Source of the DNA: Lachnospiraceae bacterium
Lineage (GTDB): Bacteria > Bacillota > Clostridia > Lachnospirales > Lachnospiraceae
Length of the DNA stretch: 64,000 nt
Reading direction: 5' to 3'
Assembly (NCBI GenBank): GCA_023664345.1
Contig: JAMPFQ010000002.1
Coordinates: forward strand, 124,001-188,000
Shown: piece by piece, positions 24,119 through 32,501 of the stretch
How the letters are laid out: each line of letters starts with the position of its first letter
Numbering within the stretch: the stretch's first letter is position 1
Made by a program: the position numbers and the translations under genes
Notes under the pieces: generated by a model
Seen by the model: only the letters and a program-made list of their open reading frames with translations
What the model was told of the DNA's origin: nothing
Databases searched by the model: none

Positions 24119-25353
24119 AGGTAAAGGCGGTCATCGGCAAGAATTTCGGCGACGAAGGAAAGGGACAGACCGTGGACTTTCTCTGTGGCGGAAAAAACGC
24201 GCTGGTACTGCGCCACAATGGCGGAGCACAATCGGGACATACCGTGGAGGAGGGGGACTTCCGTTTTGTCTTTCACCAGCTTGGCAGCGGCAGCTTTCAG
24301 GGCTGCCCCACCTATTGGTGCAGGACTTTCCTGCCCGATCTGTTAAAGCTTGGCGAGGAAATGACGGACGCGGAAAAGGCCGGTATGGATATCAGAACCG
24401 TCTACGCCCACCCGGACTGTGCCTGCGTCACCGTTTACGACGTGCTCCTGAACAGCCTGAAGGAACAGCTGCGGGGAAAGGACAGGCACGGTTCCTGCGG
24501 CATGGGCATCTTTGAGACCGTCCTGCGCAGCCGGGAACATTCCTTTGCCCTGCGCCTGTGTGATTTTGAAAGCAGGGACACACACCGGATCCTGGAGCGT
24601 CTCCGCCATATCCGGGATCATTACGCCATTCCCCGACTGACAGAGTTGAAAAACAAATATCCCAGCTCATTCTCCCTGCCTGGAAACGCGAAATGGGCGG
24701 AACTGATTGGGGACGATAATGTGTTGTATAACTCTGCGGAGATCATGTGCGAAAATTACGGAAAATATGTAACCCTGGCGGACTGGCCCCACATGGCAGC
24801 GCAGTATGATACGCTGATATTTGAAAACGGACAGGGGCTGATGCTGGATTGGGATAACGAGGAATACGCCCCCCACCTGACCGCATCCCACACCGGGCTG
24901 AAGAACGTGGCGGAACTGCTGAATGAACTGGAGGCCGGGCGGAAACACATTCCTTATACCCTGGAGATTGTTTATGTCAGCCGCACCTACGTCACCAGAC
25001 ACGGCGCGGGCAGATTGGATCACGAATGTGCCAGAGAAGCCATTCATCCCGCGATCACAGACCGGACAAACGTATATAACCCCTGGCAGGATAGCCTGCG
25101 CTATGGCAGGCATCCCGCCGGGGAAGATTTCTTTCTCTATATCCGAAAAGACCTGGAATGGCTGAAACTGCTGCCACACCGGGCTTTTTCCGTGACGCTG
25201 TACCTGACGCACCTTGATGAGACCCGGGGAAAAGTGCTTTGCTCAGACGGGGACATAGACTTTGAAGAATTCCGCCGCTATTGCATGGAGGAATCCCATT
25301 GCATTTCCACGGTCCTTCCCAGACCCTACACCGGTTCTTACGATGCCTTCTGA
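24112..25353 (+). CDS. Divergent adenylosuccinate synthetase (PurA/PurZ-like) paralogue
   Basis: 413 aa. PurA joins IMP and aspartate using GTP. Here the P-loop GDEGKG is intact (residues 13-18, catalytic D14) and the second catalytic His is kept (SGHT, H43), as are HGSCGMGIFETVL at the nucleotide loop and FENGQGLMLD followed by TASHTGLKN. However, the canonical arginine-rich loop TTGRRRR is replaced by ITDRTNVYNPWQ, and FEGAQG by FENGQG, so substrate choice has probably changed. Related phage PurZ enzymes act on dGMP. It has no ribosome binding site of its own; its ATG lies inside the vWA stop (7-base overlap), so translation depends on the vWA gene. It is unlikely to be the housekeeping enzyme. 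Confidence 0.75.
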   Translation: MVEVKAVIGKNFGDEGKGQTVDFLCGGKNALVLRHNGGAQSGHTVEEGDFRFVFHQLGSGSFQGCPTYWCRTFLPDLLKLGEEMTDAEKAGMDIRTVYAHPDCACVTVYDVLLNSLKEQLRGKDRHGSCGMGIFETVLRSREHSFALRLCDFESRDTHRILERLRHIRDHYAIPRLTELKNKYPSSFSLPGNAKWAELIGDDNVLYNSAEIMCENYGKYVTLADWPHMAAQYDTLIFENGQGLMLDWDNEEYAPHLTASHTGLKNVAELLNELEAGRKHIPYTLEIVYVSRTYVTRHGAGRLDHECAREAIHPAITDRTNVYNPWQDSLRYGRHPAGEDFFLYIRKDLEWLKLLPHRAFSVTLYLTHLDETRGKVLCSDGDIDFEEFRRYCMEESHCISTVLPRPYTGSYDAF

Positions 25354-25372
25354 GTTCCTCCCGCATGATAAG

Positions 25373-27235
25373 TTATCGTTTTTTCAGGTAATAAAATCCA
25401 TAGGCCGGAATAGGAACGCTGACCGGATTCATTTCCTCTCCTGAAATCATTTCCACATAATCGCCGTCCGTTTCCTCAATCCAGACGGTTTTGTCCTGCT
25501 CGCTGAAATTAAACAGACCGATCAGTTTCTCCCCGTCAAAATACCTGCCAATGCACAGCACGGACTGATCATGGGTCTCAATGGTCCAGGCATCCGCGTT
25601 TGACATAAAGACTTTTTCCGCTTTCCTGATCTGCTCCAGCCGATTCAGTCCCTGGAAAATCTTTCCCTCCACCGTGTCCGCATCCAGGATATTTCCCGCC
25701 AGTTCCCAGTTCATGGGACCCCTGTGGATATAGCGGGAATCCGCCGCCTTGTTGGAATCCTCTTTATAAGTGTAGTCATTGACCTGTCCGATCTCGTCGC
25801 CGCTGTACAGTACCGGAATCCCGGACTGCATGAACATATAGGCGTGAAGCATCAGCACCAGCCTGACAGCCCTGTCCATGGCCTCAGAGTCCTGCTCGTA
25901 CCCGGCTTTCTCCACGCCGCACATGGAGGCCGTGGTGCCGCAGAATCTGGCGTCCCCGGTGACGGGATCCGCATTGTAAAGTTCGCCCCGGCTGTTGCTG
26001 CCCCCGGCATATCCCTGGAAAAAATCATTCAGGTACTGCTTATGGCTCCTCTCTTCCATGCCGTCTTGCATCAATGCGCCATAGTCAAGTCCCCAGCCGA
26101 TATCATCATGGCAGCGCAGATAATTTAAGAACACATACTCCTTGGGCAGAGAACTCACAATGTCAAGCTGCCTCTTTAAAAGCCTTACATCCCGGGTCGC
26201 CACCGTATGCCAGGTGGCAGCCATGGTGGTCACATTGTAGAGCATGTGGCATTCCGGCTTTTCCACCGTCCCAAAATAGGGAACCACTTTCTCCGGCTCC
26301 ATTACCACCTCCCCCAGCAGCAGAACGCCCGGACAGACAATCTCGCTGATCATGCGCATCATGCGCACAATGGTGTGCACCTGGGGCAGGTTGCGGCAGG
26401 ACGTGTTCAGTTCCTTCCAGATATAGGGCACCGCGTCGATGCGGATAATATCGATTCCCCTGTTTGCCAGATAGAGAAAATTGTACATCATCTCGTTAAA
26501 CACCCTGGGATTTTGGTAGTTCAGGTCCCACTGATAGGGATAAAAGCTGGTCATCACATAGTGCCCCGCATCCTCCAGCCATGTGAAATTGCCGGGAGCG
26601 GTGGTGGGGAACACCTGGGGAACCGTCCTCTCATACATGGCCGGTTCGTCATAAGTACAATAGAAAAAATACCGGCTCATGTACTCGCCATCCCCCTGGC
26701 GGGCTTTTCTGGCCCACTCGTGATCCTCCGAGGTATGATTCATGACAAAATCCATGCAGACATTGATACCCCTTTTGTGACAGGACGCTGTCAGACTCTC
26801 CAAATCCTCCATGGAGCCCAGCTTTTCTTGTACCTTACGGAAATCCGACACGGCGTAGCCTCCGTCGGAACGCCCCTCCGTCGTATCCAGGAAAGGCATC
26901 AGATGCACATAATTGACATTACACTGTTCAATATAATCCAGCCTGGATTCCACGCCTTTCATATTGCCTGCGAAATTGTCAATGTAGAACATCATTCCCA
27001 GCATGTCGTTTTTCTGATACCAGTTCCGGTTCCGCTCCCGTTCCCGGTCGCGGGCTTTCAGTTCCCGGTTCCGCTCACAATAGAACCGGTGCAGGCGGTC
27101 GCACAATTCCGCAAACATGGAATCATTTCCATATAGTTCCATGTAGAGCCAGCGCAGTTCGTCATGATGTCTGGCTAACCTGTCCCGGAAAACACTTTCT
27201 TCCTCCGCCTGATTTTCTTTCTTTTCTCTGCCCAT
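25373..27235 (-). CDS. GH13 glycoside hydrolase, amylosucrase-like (GH13_4)
   Basis: 620 aa. The family transfers glucosyl units from sucrose to a glucan, or hydrolyses sucrose or maltosides. The TIM-barrel motifs are all present: DFVMNHTSEDHEWA (region I), GIDIIRIDAVPYIWK with the nucleophile Asp (region II), VLLLGEVVMEPEKV with the acid Glu (region III) and LNYLRCHDDIGWG with the third Asp (region IV). A helical N-terminal domain with HHDELRWLYMELYGNDSMFAEL is typical of amylosucrases. No signal peptide, so it acts in the cytoplasm. ATG 27235 has a GGGGG stretch about 11 bases upstream. It runs toward the PurA-like gene and has the HPr-like gene just upstream. Confidence 0.88.
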   Translation of the reverse strand: MGREKKENQAEEESVFRDRLARHHDELRWLYMELYGNDSMFAELCDRLHRFYCERNRELKARDRERERNRNWYQKNDMLGMMFYIDNFAGNMKGVESRLDYIEQCNVNYVHLMPFLDTTEGRSDGGYAVSDFRKVQEKLGSMEDLESLTASCHKRGINVCMDFVMNHTSEDHEWARKARQGDGEYMSRYFFYCTYDEPAMYERTVPQVFPTTAPGNFTWLEDAGHYVMTSFYPYQWDLNYQNPRVFNEMMYNFLYLANRGIDIIRIDAVPYIWKELNTSCRNLPQVHTIVRMMRMISEIVCPGVLLLGEVVMEPEKVVPYFGTVEKPECHMLYNVTTMAATWHTVATRDVRLLKRQLDIVSSLPKEYVFLNYLRCHDDIGWGLDYGALMQDGMEERSHKQYLNDFFQGYAGGSNSRGELYNADPVTGDARFCGTTASMCGVEKAGYEQDSEAMDRAVRLVLMLHAYMFMQSGIPVLYSGDEIGQVNDYTYKEDSNKAADSRYIHRGPMNWELAGNILDADTVEGKIFQGLNRLEQIRKAEKVFMSNADAWTIETHDQSVLCIGRYFDGEKLIGLFNFSEQDKTVWIEETDGDYVEMISGEEMNPVSVPIPAYGFYYLKKR

Positions 27236-27268
27236 TATTTTTTATCCCCCTTTTCGCTTCCGGTTCCG

Positions 27269-27493
27269 TCAGCATAAAAATGAGGCAATTTTTTCCTTAA
27301 TGCCCAGATCATCTGAATGATACCTCAGGCGAAGTGGACCTGACAAATCCAACGCCAGCACCCCAAGGATCGATTTTGCATCGACCACCCTGTGTCCTGA
27401 ACCCAGGTCAAGGTTAGCATCCAGTTTTTCCACGATGCTGATAAATTGTTTAATCTGTTCCATACTGTGAAATCTTACATTAACCTGCTGCAT
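27269..27493 (-). CDS. HPr-family protein lacking the phosphorylatable histidine
   Basis: 74 aa, about the size of HPr. The C-terminal half matches HPr well (VVDAKSILGVLALDL corresponds to the Ser46 helix of HPr, with the Ser kept), but the segment where HPr carries its active-site His15 reads VNVRFHSMEQIKQF without the GIHARP pattern. It thus cannot act as a PTS phosphocarrier and is probably a Crh-like regulatory protein, phosphorylated on Ser only. GGAGGAGG at 6 bases supports ATG 27493; the longer frame upstream is rejected. It lies 33 bases upstream of the amylosucrase-like gene on the same strand, so they may be co-transcribed. Confidence 0.75.
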   Translation of the reverse strand: MQQVNVRFHSMEQIKQFISIVEKLDANLDLGSGHRVVDAKSILGVLALDLSGPLRLRYHSDDLGIKEKIASFLC

Positions 27494-27998
27494 ACGGTTC
27501 CTCCTCCTGTTTCCGAAAACGCGGTTCCGGGAATACCGCCCCTGTCCCGCATTTTCTGATATGTTCTGGATTTTATTCGCGATTCTATGATACCCATAAC
27601 GACGGATGCTGTAAATTGGCATTTTTTATAAATTTTGGAATTTTAAGCTGGAATTTTTAGCGAAACCAGTCCCACCAAAAAAAGTGACGGCTGACGCTGT
27701 AAAGCGTTAAGCTAAATTATTATTTGGAGGTAGCCGCTTCTATGGCTTTCCCTCTTCTATCACCAGATATAACATGGGAGCATTAAAAAAGCAAGCATTT
27801 TTGAATACCTGCTTTTTATCTTGAGATTAACGATAAATTTTCGACTACCATATAATGAAAAAGAGCCTGTTTGTTGTTATGTCTAATATATCACAATTAC
27901 TATCACGGTAACAGAAGAAGTTCGCGGGACTGACAGAGGCGTCGGTCCCGCATATTTCCTGTTGGAAACTGATACAGGTTGAGTCCCTCCGGTTCGGC
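27494..27998. other. Intergenic stretch, A+T rich, no gene
   Basis: About 505 bases between the HPr-like gene and the broken lipoprotein gene. It contains a weak A+T-rich hairpin around 27785-27818 (AAAAAGCA/TGCTTTTT) that may act as a terminator, and a minus-strand stretch (27722-27770) that reads like the end of a protein (SGDRRGKAIEAATSK then stop) without a start. No ORF with a ribosome binding site. Confidence 0.4.
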
Positions 27999-30089
27999 TC
28001 AACTGTACCGCTCCGCCACATAGATTTTAGCTCTGGACTGAATCTGGGCGACGGTGTCCTCCAGGGAACGGTTCCCGGCCAGGTAGGCCAGGCCAAAGTC
28101 GTAGATGATGTCTTGCAGTTCTTTGTCATTGTATGTCTCTGCGTATGTCGTCCGGCGCAAGGTTTCCTCCGCCAGTTCCAGGCTCTCCGGCTCCAGCTTC
28201 CCGCTGGCTACCCTGCCCTCCAGCTCCCGTTGGAGGGCTTCATAGAGTACCGGGAGGTTGCCGTCGCCGCCAGCGCGGGCCAACTGCCTGTCCATGGAAA
28301 GCTGATCGCGGATGAAGGCCCAGGCGCCTTCTTTGTTCTGGCTCCCTGCCAGAATGGACATACACAAAGAACTCTTATACCAGTTGTATCCCTCACCGCC
28401 GTCCGGGTAACCGACAGGTACAAGGTCGCCGGGGCCAACGCCCCAGGCTGTCAGCATAAAATCACGGGATGACGGAAGATTCATGTCAAGCTGGTAGGAC
28501 ATAAGAAAGGTCTCGGAACGGCCCCATGCCGTATCTTCGTCCGCCGTGCGCCCGTCTTCCGGCATATCCATGCACCAGCCTAACAATTCTGCGAAAGCAG
28601 GATCGTCAAAGCGGGCCTCCGCATTCTCCCGGTCCACAAAGAGCCGGGCGCTTATCGGCGACGCGGTAGAGAAGCTGTGTCCTGGTTATTTCGGACTCAA
28701 AAACGCCCCCATACGCCGGATTTTCCTCCACCATCCGCATATAGTCGGAGACGGTGAATCCGCTGTCGTCACCCACATCCGCCGCCCGTGCGAATACAGT
28801 CCAGACTTGGGCATTGGTCCAGAGCTGGTGAAGCTCACCGTTGCAGGAGAGCGCCTCCAACAGGTTGGGGAGAAAGCTGTCCCGGTCCAGTTCCCTATCA
28901 GCATCTATGTAGGGGTACAGATCTTCAAACATATAGGAGTCTGTATTGAAGTAGTCGTCCGTACAGACGAGCAGATCCGGCGCATTCCCCGCTATGATTT
29001 CCACCCGCAGGCGATTGACCGCCTGGATGACGGATTCAGTCGTTATGTCCATATTGCCAGGGCTATCCGATGAATTGCAGTCATATATTGTCACCTGATA
29101 GTCATAGAGCGGATCGTCCTCGTATCCGTCAAACATCTTGCTGACCAGATTGACATTGCCGGTCAGCACCAGCGCCTCCGCATCCTCCAGGCACATCAGG
29201 AAGTCGTCCTCACTCACGCGGCAGACCGTGCCGTAAGCGTATTTTCCATATGGCAGAAGAAGGTTCCATTTGTCCTTATCGCCATTGTACTCGTAAAATC
29301 CCTCGCCGGTGACCAGTGTGAGGTATTCCCCGTCCCGTCCCTGGCACTCGTAGCTGTAGAGGTACGACCTGTCATCGTCCTGGTATGTCATTTCTGCGGG
29401 AACTGTCTCCCCTGTCCCGGTGTCCAGCCGGTAAATGCCGCTGTAGGAGGAAAGCAGTACCCCGTCATCAGCGAGAGTCATCGATGGATACTCCCAATAA
29501 TCGGTCTCCAAGGAAGCCGTTACGCCTTCCTGCCAGCGAATGATGTTGACGGCAGACTGACGGACATACTGTCCACCTGCGAGCCTTCCTCATCAAAGCG
29601 AAGGACGGCGTAGTCTGTAGCCCGGGAATCCCTGTCCTCCTCCCCGGTTCTGGCGAGGGCGTAGAAATACCCGTCTCCCCCGGCGGTAATGAACAGGATA
29701 GGGCTGCTGTCCTCATTGTCGGGAAGAATCTGCGCCCTTCCAAGGGAGACCCGGCCTGTGTCACTGACCGTATACTCCATCAGAGCCATGGTGGAATCCA
29801 CAGTCACGTCCCGTCCGAGCGTCTCATCCCATTCTGTGACCGTCCCCAAAATCAACAGCCGGCTGCCCAGCCGGGCCACGTCCCTGATCTTGTAGCCGCC
29901 GGGGAGTGGATAACAGGTTTCGGTGTACGCCTTGTCCATCATGCCGTCCAGCGGCTCCTGTGACGAGTCGTCCGTATTCTGAGTCTCATCTCTGCCGCAG
30001 GCGGCTGTGGAGAGTAAGAGGCACAATGCCAGGGACAGAGCAAATAATCTTTTTAAGCCAAATGGACAATTCGTTACATGGAATCTCAT
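27999..30089 (-). pseudogene. Extracellular solute-binding lipoprotein, broken by two frameshifts
   Basis: Three consecutive minus-strand frames (30089-29520, 29511-28606, 28637-27999) join into one ~690-residue protein. It starts at ATG 30089 behind GGAGG, with a lipoprotein signal (LFALSLALCLLLSTAACG, lipobox Cys). The middle part resembles a beta-propeller-like region (SMTLADDGVLLSSYSGIYRL); the last ~380 residues have the fold of sugar-type solute-binding proteins (IQAVNRLRVEIIAGNAPDLLV, YPYIDADRELDRDSFLPN, NKEGAWAFIRDQL). The first frame breaks near 29545 (SVSLPS then AVNIIRWQEG in the next frame), the second near 28650 (LLYRVAD then ISARLFVDREN). Each break is a one-base change. No permease genes are adjacent. 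Sequencing error is the main alternative. Confidence 0.75.
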
Positions 30090-30136
30090 ATGACCTCCAT
30101 AACTTCCAATCTGTCGATTTATTGCAAGGTCCAAGG

Positions 30137-30182
30137 GAATCATGATTCCCTGGACTTGTGACTCATTGCCTGCGGGAATAAA
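30137..30182 (+). repeat. Palindromic repeat R2, copy on the plus strand
   Basis: 46 bases (GAATCATGATTCC ... GCGGGAATAAA) match the region before etfA (46551-46596, opposite strand) at 43 of 46 positions, all three differences being transitions. With the flanking bases GTCCAAGG it forms a nearly perfect hairpin centred on AATCATGATT. It lies between the broken lipoprotein gene and the hemerythrin gene. Confidence 0.75.
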
Positions 30183-30212
30183 GTCTGGTTATTTAAAAAT
30201 CTTTGCCCTGGT

Positions 30213-31040
30213 CTAACCGGGTATCTTCTTGTCCGTATACAGGATATGGTTGATCAGCCATCCAAGCAGGAATTCCAGCAATTCCTGCAGATACTCTTCC
30301 GGCGCATCTTCCACTTCGTTCAGATCGATGTTCTCCAGCTTGTCAATAAAAGCCTCATGCGCCCGCTTCTGTGCGCTCAAGCCTTCGTAATGGATGCTTT
30401 CCATATACGCTTCCTCGTCGCTGAAGTGCTCTTTGGTATACTCCTTTAACTCCTCCAGGATCTCCGTGATCTTATCATAGCCGGAGGAGGCGTCAAAGGA
30501 CTTGATCAGCTTGTTTGCCCTGTCCACAATTTGAAACAGCTTTTCATGCTCTTTATCGATCAACTCTATCCCTGTCAGATATTCCTCCGTAAACTCGCAG
30601 GGATTTTCCCTGATCATCCACTCCTCCAGAGGCGGCAGCTTCCCGATCATGATATCACTGCTCAATATATGGCGGTAAAGCCATTTTGCCAGGAAAGCCA
30701 CAAGTTCCGCAAGGAGTCGCTGCTGATCCTCCACGCTGTCTATATTGGCAAAATCAAAATCCAGTATCTTATCGCGGAAAAAGGCATGCTGGGTGCGCTG
30801 GAGGATCAGTTCCGGATCCCGTATCTGTGCCATATACGCTTCTTCATGAGCGAAATGCTCTTCCGCGTAGCGGTCCAGTTCCGTCAGTATCTCCTTGATC
30901 TGCTGGTAATAGTCGCTGTGATAATCCGTAACCGCAAGCTGATAAGCTTTGTTCAGCAGTTCAAACAAAGAACGGTGTTCTTCATCGATCTGCTCTATCC
31001 CTGTGAGACAGTCATCCGTAAATTCAAACATGGCATCCAC
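30213..31040 (-). CDS. Double-domain bacteriohemerythrin
   Basis: 275 aa made of two hemerythrin domains in tandem (residues ~1-130 and ~140-275). Each has the diiron ligand set: IDEEHRSLF, EEHFAHEEAYM, HAFF and WLYRHILSSD in the first; IDKEHEKLF, KEHFSDEEAYM, HEAF and WLINHILYTD in the second. Such proteins bind O2 at a non-heme diiron site and can buffer or sense oxygen, useful to an anaerobe. In the second domain the usual HxxxE appears as HFSDEE, so ligands remain. ATG 31040 has GGGAGG at 4 bases; ATG 31031 is an alternative. It follows the ComFB gene closely (15 bases), and both are likely co-transcribed. Confidence 0.88.
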   Translation of the reverse strand: MDAMFEFTDDCLTGIEQIDEEHRSLFELLNKAYQLAVTDYHSDYYQQIKEILTELDRYAEEHFAHEEAYMAQIRDPELILQRTQHAFFRDKILDFDFANIDSVEDQQRLLAELVAFLAKWLYRHILSSDIMIGKLPPLEEWMIRENPCEFTEEYLTGIELIDKEHEKLFQIVDRANKLIKSFDASSGYDKITEILEELKEYTKEHFSDEEAYMESIHYEGLSAQKRAHEAFIDKLENIDLNEVEDAPEEYLQELLEFLLGWLINHILYTDKKIPG

Positions 31041-31055
31041 CCTCCCAAAACCCTG

Positions 31056-31394
31056 TCAGCTGCCCGTGCCGACAGCGGGAGCAGCCGCTGCTGCCCCGTT
31101 TTCGATTGCTTCCCCAACATCTGTTTTCATGTTCTTATGCGGAGACTTCCCTACAATTTCGATTCCCTGGCTTACAGCCACCGTAACCTCGATATCCCTC
31201 TGCATCTGATTGGCCTCGAACCGATACAGCACTTTTCCTTTTATCGACTGTACATACTGCGCCGGCAGACGATTCAGCGCATAGGTCGCTACATCCATAC
31301 GGCACTGCTCACATTTACAATAGTCCGTGCCCGCCCACAGCTGGTCTATCTTCCTCAATACTGTTTCTTCCATTAAGTTTATCAGTCCTGTCAT
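31056..31394 (-). CDS. ComFB-family protein
   Basis: 112 aa. It carries the late-competence ComFB fold: LINLMEETVLRKIDQLW, then CKCEQCRMDVATYALNRLPAQYV, whose CxCxxC cysteines are the zinc site of this family. The C-terminal tail is alanine-rich and variable. In other Bacillota comFB lies in a DNA-uptake operon, but here it stands with hemerythrin and membrane-protein genes, and in other phyla ComFB domains bind cyclic dinucleotides, so its job here is open. The start is uncertain: ATG 31394 is used (AAGGG very close), and ATG 31373 (AGGA at ~10 bases) is an alternative that removes seven residues. Confidence 0.75.
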   Translation of the reverse strand: MTGLINLMEETVLRKIDQLWAGTDYCKCEQCRMDVATYALNRLPAQYVQSIKGKVLYRFEANQMQRDIEVTVAVSQGIEIVGKSPHKNMKTDVGEAIENGAAAAAPAVGTGS

Positions 31395-31481
31395 ACCCTT
31401 ACCCCATTCAAAAACCTTATTGAAATGAATCTTCCCTATCAGTATAAACCTTTTTCTCGAAAGATACAATATTGTTTATTG

Positions 31482-32447
31482 TTACATCAGTTTTGCCATG
31501 ATGCCTTCCTGCTGCTTTTCCCTGACCCTGCTGCGGATGGTAGGAACCGCGCCCAACAGCACGAACAGGTAGAGGAACAGCATGTTTCCTATATAGGCAG
31601 TCATCCCGATCATTTGCTCTGAGATTGCCCAGGGAACCAGCCTGTAACATTCAAACACATTGAATCCCGCCTCTGCTCCGCCGCCTTCCCTGTAAAGGAG
31701 GAGCGCCCAGTCAAGCCGGTCTCCCAAATAAGTCATGAGCAGCATGACCACCACGCATATGACGATGCCTTTCTTAGTCAGCCTGCCTCCCAGCAGTTCA
31801 TAGCCCTTCAGTACGCCTATGGCCATGACCACGCCTGACAGCGCGGCCACATATCCCAGCTGGCTCAGCAGGACAATACATAAAACACCCAACAGGGAAC
31901 CCAGGACCGCACCCACGATGCCGCCGACCACATTCTCTTTTTTCGGCTTCATCGTAGCGTACTTCTGGCGCATGGATGTCTCACAGTCCCCACAGAGATG
32001 ATGGTAGATGCCCTCCGCCTGATAAGCCGAAACCATCTCTTCCTTTCCGCAAATGCTGCAACAGGGAGTGAACCCGTTTTGACGCAGAAAGGCAGTCAGC
32101 CCGGCCAAGCCCGCCGCCGTGCTCTCCGTCAGGCTCTGCTGGGATCCTCTCCTCCCTATGCCGCCGGAGATCCGTCCGGTAATGACATTCCCCTTGTGTG
32201 CGCACCCGGTCAGTTTGCTCGCTTTCTGAAGTTCCTTGAGCCGATCCTTTGACAGATACGATCCGTCCGCGCTCTTCGCCGCGGTATGCACCGTCAGCAT
32301 ATAAGGCTGATCGGAAGGCTCCTGGGGATAAAGTATGATATCATAACCGTCCCTCTGTCCGTGCAGGACATTGTTTTCCGCGTCATAACGCAGGCCCAGC
32401 GCTGACGCCACTCCCATATAAACATCTGTGTACTTCTTCTTGCTCAT
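31482..32447 (-). CDS. Membrane protein with zinc-ribbon-like cysteines, unknown function
   Basis: 321 aa. The N-terminal ~120 residues are cytoplasmic and probably globular (YDIILYPQEPSDQPYMLTVHTA). Then a zinc-binding segment follows (CCSICGKEEM ... HHLCGDCETSM, Cys pairs at ~129-132 and ~152-155), and after it four membrane spans (VVGGIVGAVLGSLLGVLCIVLL, VAALSGVVMAIGVLKGY, GIVICVVVMLLMTYL and NMLFLYLFVLLGAVPTI). This layout is seen in uncharacterised Firmicutes membrane proteins; no function is recognised. It is between trpB2 and comFB on the same strand with short gaps. Confidence 0.7.
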   Translation of the reverse strand: MSKKKYTDVYMGVASALGLRYDAENNVLHGQRDGYDIILYPQEPSDQPYMLTVHTAAKSADGSYLSKDRLKELQKASKLTGCAHKGNVITGRISGGIGRRGSQQSLTESTAAGLAGLTAFLRQNGFTPCCSICGKEEMVSAYQAEGIYHHLCGDCETSMRQKYATMKPKKENVVGGIVGAVLGSLLGVLCIVLLSQLGYVAALSGVVMAIGVLKGYELLGGRLTKKGIVICVVVMLLMTYLGDRLDWALLLYREGGGAEAGFNVFECYRLVPWAISEQMIGMTAYIGNMLFLYLFVLLGAVPTIRSRVREKQQEGIMAKLM

Positions 32448-32501
32448 CTTCTCTCCCGTCCTCTTCCGGCTGCATAGGCAGCGTTTTTTGTCTTTCTGTG
32501 C

